Shown: positions 1-9,466, counted from the first letter of the stretch. The stretch is DNA of 14,142 nt from Deltaproteobacteria bacterium (GCA_018262455.1 JAGSPR010000138.1:1-14142); one strand, 5' to 3'. The notes: generated by a model from the letters alone, not told the origin. Numbers and translations: made by a program.

Positions 1-1
1 C

Positions 2-1462
2 CTGCAAGGGGTGATCGATGCTGGGGCGCTCGCGGATGCGCTCGCGCGTCAGAGCGGTCGTCACCCGGTCGCCTCCGAGCTCTACGCGCTGGGCTACGCG
101 AGCGAACGCCAGCTGTGCGCCGCGCTCGCCTCGCAGACTGGCTGGCCGGCGATCGTGTTCGACGAGTCGTCGATCCAGCTCGACGTGCTCGAACACGTGT
201 CGCTCGAGTGGGCGCGGATCTTCAATGCGCTCGTCGTCTATGAAGACGAGACCACCATCATCGTGGCCGCGGCCCGGCCCGAGGACGCGATCGTGCCGGC
301 ACGCGAGCTCGGGCGGGCCCGCAACAAGAACGTCGAGCTCAGGATCGCGCTCGACATCACGCTCGCGCGCACGATCCGCGTCGCGTTCCGGCTGTGGAAG
401 CAAGGCGAGCGCTATATCTCGGGCCCCGAGGCGGATCGCTCCAAGCCCGAGGTCGCATCGATCCATCCCGACGGCGATGAGGACGAGCACCGGCGCGCCC
501 AGCGTGCGCTCGCCGAGGAGGCCGCCCGTAACATCGAGAACCACGCTGATCTGCCAGCCGATCACCTGAACGCGGTGATGTCCAGCGAATGGCAGGGCAC
601 CACGAACACGACCACGTCGGAGGCCGACGCGGATCCCGAGGACCAGACCCGCGTGATCGCCGAAGAGCTCGATCGTGGAGCGGATGCCGCCGGCTACGAG
701 GGTCGTCCCCGCGCGCTCGTCGTCGATCCCGATCCTGCCAACCGGATCCAGATGGTTGCCGAGCTCGAACGCCTCGGGTACCAGTGTCAGGCCGTCGGCA
801 CGGGCAGCCACGCCGTCGATCTGCTCGCGCAGATCCCGTTCGAATTCGTGTTCGCCGACATCGCGACACCCGAGCTCGATGGGTTGTGCTTGTGCCGCGC
901 GGTCAAGCGCAGCCGGCGGCTCCAGCGCTGCCGCGTGGTCGTGACGACCGCGGTGGTGGACTCGGGCCAGATCGCCGACGACATCTGGCAGCGGGCCGGG
1001 GCCGATGGCTACCTCGAGAAACCACTCGATGGCCGGCGCCTGCATCGTCTGCTGCGGGACCTGTCGAGCGAGGAGCGCGCCGATCATGAAGAGCTGCTTG
1101 CCGGCGCGATCCGCCGCTATCACGTCGGCGACATCGACGGCGCGATCGCGACGCTCCGGGACGCGATCGTCACCGATCCATCGAGCTCGAGGCTGCACTT
1201 CATGCTCGCGAACATGCTGCAGCGATCGGCGCGCTACGCCGAGGCGGTCGACGAGTACGAGGCCGTCGTCGAGTTGCAGCCAGCCTACTTCCCGGCGCTG
1301 ACCCGGCTCGCTTATCTGTACTTCCGCCAAGGCTTGCATGCGCGCGCGGTGGAGACCTGGCGGCGCGCGCTGCCGGTGTGCGAGGACCCGGTGCTGCGCC
1401 AGAACATCGAGCTGTTCATGCGCAAGCTCGTCGCCGACATGTCGAAACCCGAATCGGCGTGA
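2..1462 (+). CDS. Regulator with MshEN-like N-terminus, receiver domain and TPRs (5' partial)
   Basis: Signalling protein, probably cytoplasmic. A GTG at 11 gives 483 residues, but the frame is open to the window edge (Leu-Gln-Gly before it), and the first residues look like the middle of a MshEN/GspE-N type domain, so the true start probably lies outside. Numbered from the GTG, residues 1-130 are that MshEN-like region (a LGYASERQLCAAL repeat is typical) and 140-230 form a charged, low-complexity linker. Residues 234-351 are a CheY-like receiver with phospho-acceptor Asp283, Thr312/313 and Lys337. Residues 357-470 are helical TPR-type repeats. The usual Asp-Asp of the acidic pocket is Asp239-Pro240-Asp241, so one metal-binding acid is displaced. 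No DNA-binding or enzymatic output domain is visible; output is probably by protein contact through the TPRs. It converges on the next gene with a 22-bp gap. The domain calls are firm; the partner and process are unknown. Confidence 0.85.
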   Translation: MQGVIDAGALADALARQSGRHPVASELYALGYASERQLCAALASQTGWPAIVFDESSIQLDVLEHVSLEWARIFNALVVYEDETTIIVAAARPEDAIVPARELGRARNKNVELRIALDITLARTIRVAFRLWKQGERYISGPEADRSKPEVASIHPDGDEDEHRRAQRALAEEAARNIENHADLPADHLNAVMSSEWQGTTNTTTSEADADPEDQTRVIAEELDRGADAAGYEGRPRALVVDPDPANRIQMVAELERLGYQCQAVGTGSHAVDLLAQIPFEFVFADIATPELDGLCLCRAVKRSRRLQRCRVVVTTAVVDSGQIADDIWQRAGADGYLEKPLDGRRLHRLLRDLSSEERADHEELLAGAIRRYHVGDIDGAIATLRDAIVTDPSSSRLHFMLANMLQRSARYAEAVDEYEAVVELQPAYFPALTRLAYLYFRQGLHARAVETWRRALPVCEDPVLRQNIELFMRKLVADMSKPESA

Positions 1463-1484
1463 CCTGCCGGGCCACCCGCGGGGA

Positions 1485-2728
1485 CTACGACAGCGTGCCG
1501 GGATTCATGATGCGATCGGGATCGAGCGCGTCGCGCAGCGCGTCGAGGTAGCGATCGAGCTTCTGCGCGCGCGCGCCGAGCAACCAGCCGCCCGCCACCT
1601 CGGCGGCGTGTTCGCAGTCGGCGATCGCCTCGTCATGGGGGTGCCCGCCACGCTGGATGGTGAAGAACATCACCGCACCATCGGCATCGAACCGCGAGAC
1701 GTGGGCACGCGCCGTGGCGCCGGCCACTCGCGCTTGCGCGATGACCGCGCGGTACACGGCCCGCAGCTTGCCCGGGGTCGCCATCACCTGCAGCGACGGG
1801 GCGGGGCCAGGCGTCGGCTCTCCGCCACGCAGCCGTCGCCACCACAAGTCCGCGAGATCTTCGTCGGCGGTCGAGCCACCCTCGGCGATCACGGCACTGG
1901 TGATGAGATCGCGATCGCAGGCGGCGAGGTCCGTGGGGCCCGCGGTGGCAGCACACAGCAGCGCGTGATCCGCCGGCAGGGCGAGCCCGTCGAAGTGCTG
2001 CGCGGCCTCGGCGGTGTCGTAGATCCGCAGGCCCGACGGGGCAGCCTCCTCGCGCAGCGCGAGGTAGACGGCGGACACCGCGGCATTGAGCGACGGCAGC
2101 ACGTACGCCGCGAGGAGCCGGGCCTCGGGCTTCTGGTGGATCCGCAGCACGGCCGACGTGATGAAGCCGATCGTGCCCTCGCTGCCGCACAGCGCGCGCG
2201 ACAGATCGGGTCCCGTCGAACGACGCGGGGCCACGCGCGTGTGCACGGTCCTGCCATCGGCGAGCACCGCTGACACCCCGACCACGGCATCCTCGAAGAA
2301 GCCGTGCCGCGCGGATGACTTTCCCGGCGTGCGGACGGCGATGATTCCACCGAGCGACGGGGTCAGCACGACCGGCGGGTAGTCGCCGAGCGAGAGCCCG
2401 CGCGGTCCGAGGATCCGCTCGAGCTCGAGCCCGGTGATCCCCGCCTGGGCGTGCACCATCAGCGACATCTCGTCGAGTTGCAGCACCTGGTCGAGCCGGC
2501 GGGTCGACACCAGGACGCGGGGGCGGGTCGGATCCGGGCGCGGCAACCGGCCTTGCACGCCGAGCGGATGGACCGCGGCCTTGTGCTGGCCGGCGCGACG
2601 GATCACCTCGGCGACCTCGGCCGCGGAGCCTGGCTTGACGTGCCAGGTCCGATGGTGACTGTCCGGCTCGCCCGGGACCGACTCGACGTGATCCACGCCG
2701 ACGGCGGTCACCAGCTCGTCGTGCAAGG

Positions 2729-2732
<4 letters not shown>
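1485..2732 (-). CDS. FAD-binding oxidase, short divergent AGPS/GlcD-type paralogue
   Basis: A 415-residue member of the FAD-linked oxidase (PCMH-type) family. The FAD domain is recognisable from the GSEGTIGFIT motif at 183-192, and the C-terminal cap ends in the family's DPDRIMNPG signature (404-412). Compared with the upstream gene product, three features have changed. The glycine-rich FAD loop (PYGGGSG there) reads HPLGVQGRL at 55-63. The conserved Tyr of the SIYFTF segment is Phe356 in VMFFTI. The SHHHGVG cluster is replaced by a GGWLLG stretch near 381. The ATG overlaps the upstream stop codon as ATGA (2729-2732), so translation is probably coupled and the two proteins may form a complex, by analogy with the unequal GlcD/GlcE subunits. 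FAD binding and catalysis by this subunit alone are doubtful. The family is clear; the substrate is unknown. Confidence 0.85.
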
Positions 2733-4408
<1,676 letters not shown>

Positions 4409-4416
4409 CGCGACGA

Positions 4417-4422
4417 ACCCTA
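4417..4422 (-). promoter_or_regulatory. Putative -10 element of the FAD-oxidase pair
   Basis: On the minus strand TAGGGT lies 8 nt upstream of the ATG at 4408, matching the TANNNT form of -10 boxes seen in GC-rich bacteria. Transcription would begin about at the start codon, giving almost no leader. I found no good -35 at 16-18 nt. It sits in the 87-bp divergent gap shared with the dehydrogenase gene. Pattern match only. Confidence 0.3.
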
Positions 4423-4460
4423 ACGCGGGGGTGTCGAGGACGCTCTACACTCTCACCACT

Positions 4461-4489
4461 TTCTCGGGCCCGGCGATCTGGCGTAGGTT
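4461..4489 (+). promoter_or_regulatory. Putative promoter of the hydroxyacyl-CoA dehydrogenase gene
   Basis: TAGGTT (4484-4489) lies exactly 6 nt before the GTG start at 4496. A poor -35 (TTCTCG, 4461-4466) lies 17 nt upstream of it. No Shine-Dalgarno sequence precedes the GTG, which fits a leaderless transcript. The element shares the 87-bp divergent spacer with the FAD-oxidase pair. Confidence 0.35.
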
Positions 4490-4495
4490 CCGCGC

Positions 4496-5380
4496 GTGAC
4501 CACCGCACAGGAGATTCGCTTCCTCACCGTCCTCGGCGCCGGGACGATGGGCCACGGCGTGGCCCAGGTCGCCGCGATGGCGGGCATCGGGGTCCGGCTC
4601 TACGACGCCCTGCTCGGCGGGGCCGAGGCCGGGATCATCCGGATCCGCAAGAACCTCGACAAGGGTGTCGAGCTCGGCAAGGTTGCCGCGGCCGATCGAG
4701 ACGCCACGCTCGCCCGCCTGCAGGCGTTCGACTCGGTCGCGTCCGCGTGCGCGGGCACCGATTGCGTGATCGAGGCGATCCCCGAGAGCCTCGACCTCAA
4801 GCGCGAGCTGTTCCGAGCGGTCGATCACGCAAGCCCGGAGCACGCGCTGCTCGCGACGAACACGTCCTCGCTGCCAGTCGGCGAGATCGCGCGGAGCCTG
4901 CGGCGCCCGGCCCGGCTCGTCGGCATGCACTTCTTCAATCCGGTCCATGTCATGAAGCTCGTCGAGGTCGTCCGCCATGCGAGCTCTGACCCGGCGGCGG
5001 TCGCGCTCGCGGTCGCGCTCGCCGAGCGGTTCGGCAAGACCCCGATCACGGTCACCGACAGCCCGGGCTTCGCGTCGAGTCGCCTCGGCCTCGTGATCGG
5101 GCTCGAGGCGATGCGGATGTTCGAGCAGCAGGTAGCATCCGCCGCGGACATCGACACCGCGATGAAGCTCGGCTACGGCCACCCGATGGGGCCGCTCGAG
5201 CTCACCGACCTGGTCGGGCTCGACGTCCGGCTCCAGATCGCCGAATACCTCGCCGAGGCGATCGGCCCGGCGTTCACGCCGCCGGCCGTGCTCATCGCCA
5301 AGGTGGCCGCGGGCAAGCTTGGCAAGAAGACCGGCGAAGGCTTCTACCGCTGGTCAGCCGACGGCAAGCGTCTGAGCTGA
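4496..5380 (+). CDS. 3-hydroxyacyl-CoA (3-hydroxybutyryl-CoA type) dehydrogenase
   Basis: A 294-residue NAD(P)-dependent dehydrogenase that interconverts 3-hydroxyacyl-CoA and 3-ketoacyl-CoA in fatty-acid or butyrate-type metabolism; cytoplasmic. The N-terminal Rossmann domain carries GAGTMGHGVAQ (14-24). The signature HFFNPVHVMKLVEVV is at 145-159. Ser124, His145 and Glu157 fall at the spacing of the family's catalytic Ser, His and Glu. The C-terminal helical domain has GHPMGPLELTDLVGLD (228-243) and a GKKTGEGFYRW ending (276-286). The length is normal for single-domain 3-hydroxybutyryl-CoA dehydrogenases. The usual Asn of the PGFxxNR motif is Ser195 (PGFASSR), a variant that may alter substrate handling. 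The start is GTG with no Shine-Dalgarno sequence. It is divergent from the AGPS-like gene, and its 3' end converges on the MMPL gene. Family certain; chain-length preference unknown. Confidence 0.93.
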   Translation: MTTAQEIRFLTVLGAGTMGHGVAQVAAMAGIGVRLYDALLGGAEAGIIRIRKNLDKGVELGKVAAADRDATLARLQAFDSVASACAGTDCVIEAIPESLDLKRELFRAVDHASPEHALLATNTSSLPVGEIARSLRRPARLVGMHFFNPVHVMKLVEVVRHASSDPAAVALAVALAERFGKTPITVTDSPGFASSRLGLVIGLEAMRMFEQQVASAADIDTAMKLGYGHPMGPLELTDLVGLDVRLQIAEYLAEAIGPAFTPPAVLIAKVAAGKLGKKTGEGFYRWSADGKRLS

Positions 5381-5421
5381 CCCAGGGGCCATCGGCCCGG
5401 GGGGGCCAGCCCCGACGTCAG
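5377..5421. terminator. GC-rich dyad covering two convergent stop codons
   Basis: The stops of the dehydrogenase (plus) and MMPL (minus) genes sit inside an outer inverted repeat, CTGAC at 5377-5381 and GTCAG at 5417-5421. Inside it is a 5-bp hairpin, GGGCC-ATC-GGCCC (5386-5398), followed by seven G. There is no T-tract on either strand, so this is a possible bidirectional terminator or 3'-end hairpin at best; part of the outer symmetry is simply the two stop codons. Confidence 0.35.
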
Positions 5422-7892
5422 GCGGCTTCGCGCGCGCGGGCGGATGGCAACGGGCGCCGGCGGCGCGTCGCGAGGATCGCGGGGACGAGCACGAGCGCGG
5501 TGAACACGCACGCGATCTCGCCGATCAACGAGGCCTGGCCGAAGCCGCGGATCGCGAGGTTGTCACTCACGAGCAACGAGCCGTAGCCGATGATCGTCGT
5601 CAGCGAGCACACGAACACGGCGCTGCCGCTCGTGCGCAAGGTCGTGAGCGGATCCGGGATGGCTTCCTCATCGTGGCGGTGCGCGACGTTGATCGCGTAG
5701 TCGATGCCGAGCCCGAGCGTGATCGGCAACGCGACGAAGTCGAGGAAGTTCACCCGCAGTCCGAGCACCGCGCAGATCGCGACCATGAGCAGCGATCCGG
5801 CTGCCGTGCCGATGAGCACCGCGATCGATCGTCGGTTCGGCCCGACCAGCAGCAGGACCATGATCACCAGGCCGAGCGCCGCGACGCCCGTGACGCGGGG
5901 ACCGTCGCGCTCGATGGCGCCGACGATGTCTGCGAAGATCACGCTCGACCCCGAGGTGGTGATCGTCTCGCCGTCGCCGAGCTGCACCTTGCGCACGGCG
6001 TCCGCGAACCGGATCAGGTCGCGGCCGTTCCACTCGTCGAGGTGGTTCGCGGGTCGGATCGAGATCAGGAACCCGATCCGGCCGTCCTTCTCCGCGAGCC
6101 GGTCCTTGATCATCGATGGCAGGCTGTCGTTGGTGATGACGGCGAGCCCGTTGGGCGGTCGCAGCTCGAGCAGCTCGGCGCGCTCCTTGTCGTCGAGCGC
6201 GGCGAGCGCGTCGTCGTCGAGGATGTCGCGGATCTGCGAGAGCACCGCCAGCTTCTCCCGCTGGTGCTCCGGGACGACGTCGAGGACCGAGCTCACCGAG
6301 CCGAACGTCTGGTCCTCGGGGCGCAGGCTCGCATCGTGCTGGTGCAGCGCCGTCACGATCAGCGGGACCTGCTCGATTCGATCGGCCGCGATGTAGGTCC
6401 GCCCCGAATAGCCCCGACCGAAGTGGTGGTCGGACACGCCCATCCAGCTCCGCGCCGTCACCGCGTCGGCGCCCTCCGAGCGCAGCTGCTTGATGTCGTA
6501 CTCGAATGGATCGGCGGCGACATAGCGGACGACGATCACCGTCGCGATCGCGGCGGCGGCCACCGCGATGCTGCACACGACCCCGGAGCGGCGGAATCCG
6601 ATCAGCCGGACCAGCGTCGAGCCGACGAGCGGATCACCTCGATAGATCCGGGTGTTGCGTCCCCACCGCAGCATGAGCGCGGGCAGTAGCAGGTAGGTGG
6701 CGATCCAGCACACCATCATGCCGATCGCGCCGATCACGGCGAAGTCGGCGAAGCCCTTGAAGCTCGTCGCGGCGAGCGAGCCGTACGCGATCGAGGCGCC
6801 GAGCGAGGCAACCGCGGTCGGCCGCAGCGTGCCCACGATCGCGGCGGCGATCGCGTGGTCGGTGTCATGGCGGCGGCGCTCCTCGAGGTAGCGCGCGATC
6901 AGCAGGATCCCGTAGTTCACCCCGTTGCCGGCGATGATCGCGCCAAGGAACGCGGTGGCCGCGTTGAGGTGACCGACCGTGATCGCGGCGAACCCGAAGG
7001 AGACAGTCGTGGCGATCGCGAGCGTGCCGATCAGCAGCACGAGCAGCGTCGCGCTCCGGAAGTAGAGCGCGAGGACGAGCGCCACCAGCAGCATCGTGAT
7101 CACGCTCGACAGCACCATCCCCTTGAAGATCGCGTTGTGCTCGGCGACCGCCATGACGATGCTGCCGGTGAACCCGATCTTGACGCCTGGGTGTGCAGCC
7201 ATGACCTCGGTGCGCACGCCATCGAGCGCCGCGAGCAGCAGCTCGCCACGGCCGGCATCGGTGGCCCGGAACGGTGCGTGGATCTGGATCATCGCGATGC
7301 GGCCGTCGGTGCTGACGTTGCTCGGGTGATCGAGCTTGGCCTCGGCCTCTCGACGCTTCGTGCGCAGGTCCTCGAGCTCTTGCTTGGCCCTGGCCTCCGC
7401 GGCGGGATCGTGGTCCTCGAGATCGATGTAGAGCGGGTTCGCTCGAAGCTTCGCATCGTGGATGCGGTGGGTCAGGGCGTCGCGCGCGCGGACCAGATCG
7501 TCGAGTGGAACGTAGAGGTGGCGGCGCGCCTTGAGGAATTCGCGGACGTCGCCATCGTCGGCGTCGACGTGCTCGATGAGGTCCGGCGAGATCCGGCTCA
7601 TGCGGTCGGCCAGCTCGCGGACCGCCGCGGCGCGGACCTCCGAGCTCGGCGCATCGATCACCGCCAGCACGATGTCGGTCGCCTTGACGCGGGCCTCGAG
7701 CCTCCGCAGGTCACGGACCGCGGGGGCGTCCTGGGGGAGCAGATGCGAGAAGTCGGCGAACAGCGGCAGCCGGTAGCCGATCAGGTAGATCGCGCCCCCC
7801 AGCAGGGCGAGGTGGGTCAGGATGATGGCGAGCGAGCGGCGCCGGATCCACGCGACATAACGACGCGCGCGTATGTCGGGGCTGCGAGACAC
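5418..7892 (-). CDS. RND/MMPL-family exporter
   Basis: An 824-residue inner-membrane protein with the two-fold RND layout: TM1 at about 20-40, a large periplasmic loop (43-250), five TM segments (about 255-410), TM7 (about 436-458), a second loop (460-665) and five more TM segments (668-808). The first loop holds a charged, coiled-coil-like stretch (164-187). The TM4-type motifs are GNGVNYGILLIARYLEE (322-338) and GLGIDYAINVAHRHDEE (727-743). MMPL-type proteins use Asp/Tyr pairs here for proton coupling; the second repeat keeps Asp731-Tyr732, but the first has Asn326-Tyr327. Relatives (MmpL, HpnN) move lipids or lipid-like molecules. The start is GTG with a weak AGGCGG 3 nt upstream; no alternative start exists before an in-frame stop. 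It lies 29 bp after the M23 peptidase gene, probably in the same transcript. The substrate cannot be told from sequence. Confidence 0.9.
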   Translation of the reverse strand: MSRSPDIRARRYVAWIRRRSLAIILTHLALLGGAIYLIGYRLPLFADFSHLLPQDAPAVRDLRRLEARVKATDIVLAVIDAPSSEVRAAAVRELADRMSRISPDLIEHVDADDGDVREFLKARRHLYVPLDDLVRARDALTHRIHDAKLRANPLYIDLEDHDPAAEARAKQELEDLRTKRREAEAKLDHPSNVSTDGRIAMIQIHAPFRATDAGRGELLLAALDGVRTEVMAAHPGVKIGFTGSIVMAVAEHNAIFKGMVLSSVITMLLVALVLALYFRSATLLVLLIGTLAIATTVSFGFAAITVGHLNAATAFLGAIIAGNGVNYGILLIARYLEERRRHDTDHAIAAAIVGTLRPTAVASLGASIAYGSLAATSFKGFADFAVIGAIGMMVCWIATYLLLPALMLRWGRNTRIYRGDPLVGSTLVRLIGFRRSGVVCSIAVAAAAIATVIVVRYVAADPFEYDIKQLRSEGADAVTARSWMGVSDHHFGRGYSGRTYIAADRIEQVPLIVTALHQHDASLRPEDQTFGSVSSVLDVVPEHQREKLAVLSQIRDILDDDALAALDDKERAELLELRPPNGLAVITNDSLPSMIKDRLAEKDGRIGFLISIRPANHLDEWNGRDLIRFADAVRKVQLGDGETITTSGSSVIFADIVGAIERDGPRVTGVAALGLVIMVLLLVGPNRRSIAVLIGTAAGSLLMVAICAVLGLRVNFLDFVALPITLGLGIDYAINVAHRHDEEAIPDPLTTLRTSGSAVFVCSLTTIIGYGSLLVSDNLAIRGFGQASLIGEIACVFTALVLVPAILATRRRRPLPSARAREAA

Positions 7893-7921
7893 CGGCCGCC
7901 TACTATGGCATCACCAGGGCG

Positions 7922-8758
7922 TCAGGACACGGGGCGTACGCGCTTGCCACGTCCGGGGCGCTCGGGGCGAGTCTGTGGTTTCTTGTCCGGCTTGGCCCGA
8001 GCCGCCGCGGGCTGGTTCGGATCGGCCTGCAGCTCGGGTGACAGGGCGAATGCGGCCAACCGGCCAGCCACGGGTGACTCGCGCTCAAGCTCGGCCACCG
8101 TCATCGCCGTCGTCGGGTCGACTGCACGGTCGTCGAGTCGCACTTCGAAATGAAGATGCGGGCCGGTCGAGCGACCCGTCGAGCCGACGCGGCCCAGCTG
8201 CTGGCCGGCCGTGATGACCGCATCCCGCTTGGTCAGGATGCGGCTGAGATGCGCGTAGCGGGTGACCACGCCGCCGCCGTGATCGATGAAGACCACGTTG
8301 CCGTAGCCACTCTTCTCACCGCAGAAGATGACGACCCCATCCCCGGCGGCGACCACCGGAGTGCCGTGCTTGCCGCGAAAATCGGTGCCGCTGTGGAACT
8401 TGCGCGTGTGGCGGAAGGGATCGTCACGCCAGCCGAAGCCGGAAGATTCGGTGTTCTGGATCGGCTCGACCGTCAGCACCGAAAGGTCGGGGATCCGGAA
8501 CCCCGAGTCGTTGACCAGACCGGCGAGGCCATCGATCGCGCCGTGCATCAGATCTCGCAGGCCCCGCTGCCAGCGGACGACCGGCTCGATGAGCTCGCGC
8601 TCGACCACCGGCAGGCCATACGCGTCGGCGAGCTGGACCAGGACGTACGACACGGGACGGTCGCTGGTGGTGATCCGCGGCGTCACCAAAGGCACCGGTG
8701 GCAGGGCTGCCGCAGAGGCGGGCAGCACGAGACCGATGAGGAGAGCCAGGCGGTTCAT
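7922..8758 (-). CDS. Secreted M23 (LytM-type) peptidoglycan endopeptidase
   Basis: A 278-residue exported zinc peptidase. Residues 1-19 (MNRLALLIGLVLPASAAAL) form a signal peptide, so it acts in the periplasm or envelope. The M23 domain spans about 115-215 with a full metal-binding set: His122 and Asp126 (HSGTDF), catalytic His170 (RYAHLS), and His201/His203 (GPHLHFEV). It is therefore expected to be active rather than an EnvC-like activator. The N-terminal 20-110 region is not recognised. The C-terminal tail (about 245-278) is rich in Pro, Lys and Arg and likely disordered or wall-binding. It is the first gene of a minus-strand unit with the MMPL exporter 29 bp downstream. The ATG follows the signal-peptide logic, although no clear Shine-Dalgarno sequence is visible. 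Family certain; the bond cleaved (typically a peptide cross-link) is inferred. Confidence 0.92.
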   Translation of the reverse strand: MNRLALLIGLVLPASAAALPPVPLVTPRITTSDRPVSYVLVQLADAYGLPVVERELIEPVVRWQRGLRDLMHGAIDGLAGLVNDSGFRIPDLSVLTVEPIQNTESSGFGWRDDPFRHTRKFHSGTDFRGKHGTPVVAAGDGVVIFCGEKSGYGNVVFIDHGGGVVTRYAHLSRILTKRDAVITAGQQLGRVGSTGRSTGPHLHFEVRLDDRAVDPTTAMTVAELERESPVAGRLAAFALSPELQADPNQPAAARAKPDKKPQTRPERPGRGKRVRPVS

Positions 8759-8775
8759 GAGCAGAATTCGGAGGG

Positions 8776-8804
8776 AGCCTAGTCTTTCTCGACCTGGCCC
8801 CCAA
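8776..8804 (-). promoter_or_regulatory. Putative promoter of the M23-MMPL unit
   Basis: On the minus strand TTGGGG (8804-8799) is followed after 17 nt by TAGGCT (8781-8776). Transcription would start near 8769, leaving about 11 nt before the ATG at 8758. The hexamer resembles TAGGTT and TAGGGT found before two other genes here. Pattern match only. Confidence 0.35.
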
Positions 8805-8852
8805 GCTCAATGTAGGCAGGGCGTGTTTTTGTCAGGCGTGTAAGGCGATGAC

Positions 8853-8857
8853 AGGAG
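8853..8857 (+). promoter_or_regulatory. Ribosome binding site deciding a GTG start
   Basis: AGGAG ends 6 nt before GTG at 8864 but directly abuts the TTG at 8858. Normal spacing therefore favours GTG 8864 as the start of the small membrane protein. This is one of the few clear Shine-Dalgarno sequences in the window. Confidence 0.6.
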
Positions 8858-8863
8858 TTGCGT

Positions 8864-9364
8864 GTGGTTGCGGCGTGTGGCACCAGGGACCGGCTCGTGA
8901 CTCGTCGCTGGATCCCCATCATGTTCGCGCTGTTGTCGGCGATCGCGTTCGCGATGTCGGTCCAAGGAGGGCGCTGGTGGTCGATCGACGACGCCGAGAT
9001 CGGACCGTTCGGTGGCCGGCAGTGCTTCGATCACCAGTGCAGGCCCACGAACCTGGCGTGGCTCGGTGAGCACGAGCGCTGGATGCGAACCGGCATGGCC
9101 ACGTGGGCGGCCGGGTTGATCGCGCTGACCGTGCTCGTCGTGGTCGCGGGCGCGGTCGCGGCGAAGCGGACCCCCCGGCTCGCCGCGAAGATGGCGCTCG
9201 TGTCGATCGTGACCGCCGCGATCGTCGGCGGCTTGTTCTACTTCCAGTTTCCGAGCGCGCAGTTTCCCAGTGCGGAGCCCGGCCGCGGGATCCTGCTGTA
9301 CGTCGCGGCCCTCGTCCTCGGGGTTGCCGCCACGATCCCGGTGCTGCGCGCGAACCGAAGCTAG
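8864..9364 (+). CDS. Small four-helix membrane protein with a W-W/C-C first loop
   Basis: A 166-residue integral membrane protein that I cannot assign to a named family. Predicted segments: TM1 at about 16-34, TM2 80-99, TM3 107-127, TM4 142-161. The loop between TM1 and TM2 carries Trp38-Trp39 and a Cys54-x4-Cys59 pair that could form a disulfide if the loop is periplasmic; Arg15/Arg16 before TM1 fit a cytoplasmic N-terminus. Four helices with a Trp- and Cys-marked first loop recall the claudin/PMP22 layout, but this is a shape analogy, not detected homology. A short FPSAQFPSA repeat (129-137) lies between TM3 and TM4. GTG 8864 is chosen over TTG 8858 because AGGAG is well spaced for it. The gene is divergent from the M23 peptidase gene and ends 108 bp before the kinase. 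Real gene likely; function unknown. Confidence 0.72.
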   Translation: MVAACGTRDRLVTRRWIPIMFALLSAIAFAMSVQGGRWWSIDDAEIGPFGGRQCFDHQCRPTNLAWLGEHERWMRTGMATWAAGLIALTVLVVVAGAVAAKRTPRLAAKMALVSIVTAAIVGGLFYFQFPSAQFPSAEPGRGILLYVAALVLGVAATIPVLRANRS

Positions 9365-9435
9365 CCTGCCGGCAGGGACGCAGTCGGTCGCGGCGTTGAC
9401 CGCGGTCTGGCCCGACCAGACCCGGGAGGAGGCTT

Positions 9436-9456
9436 GCTTGACACGTTGTGACAAGC
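9436..9456 (+). promoter_or_regulatory. Inverted repeat over the kinase promoter, possible operator
   Basis: A 21-bp dyad with 9-bp arms, GCTTGACAC and GTGACAAGC, around a GTT centre; eight of nine arm positions are complementary. It spans the whole -35 hexamer and the first part of the spacer, so a dimeric regulator bound here would compete with RNA polymerase. The binding protein is unknown. Confidence 0.45.
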
Positions 9457-9466
9457 AGTTGATCCT
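9438..9466 (+). promoter_or_regulatory. Putative sigma-70-type promoter of the kinase gene
   Basis: A perfect TTGACA (9438-9443), a 17-nt spacer, then GATCCT (9461-9466), which keeps the A2, T3 and final T of the -10 consensus. The GTG start lies 6 nt further on, so the transcript would be leaderless or nearly so. No Shine-Dalgarno sequence lies at normal distance; the GGAGGAGG near 9425 is about 40 nt away. Confidence 0.5.

Noticed and set aside
5673..6689. 338-codon plus-strand frame inside the MMPL gene
   Set aside because: Composition is the complement pattern of a GC-rich gene (Asp/Arg/Val-rich, no hydrophobic core); the minus strand encodes a complete transporter.
6855..8153. 432-codon plus-strand frame over the MMPL and M23 genes
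   Set aside because: Antisense to two recognised genes and lacks any domain.
8829..8857. TTGTCA at 8829-8834 as a -35 for the small membrane gene
   Set aside because: At 17 nt spacing the -10 would fall on CAGGAG, which is the ribosome binding site; no good -10 is nearby.
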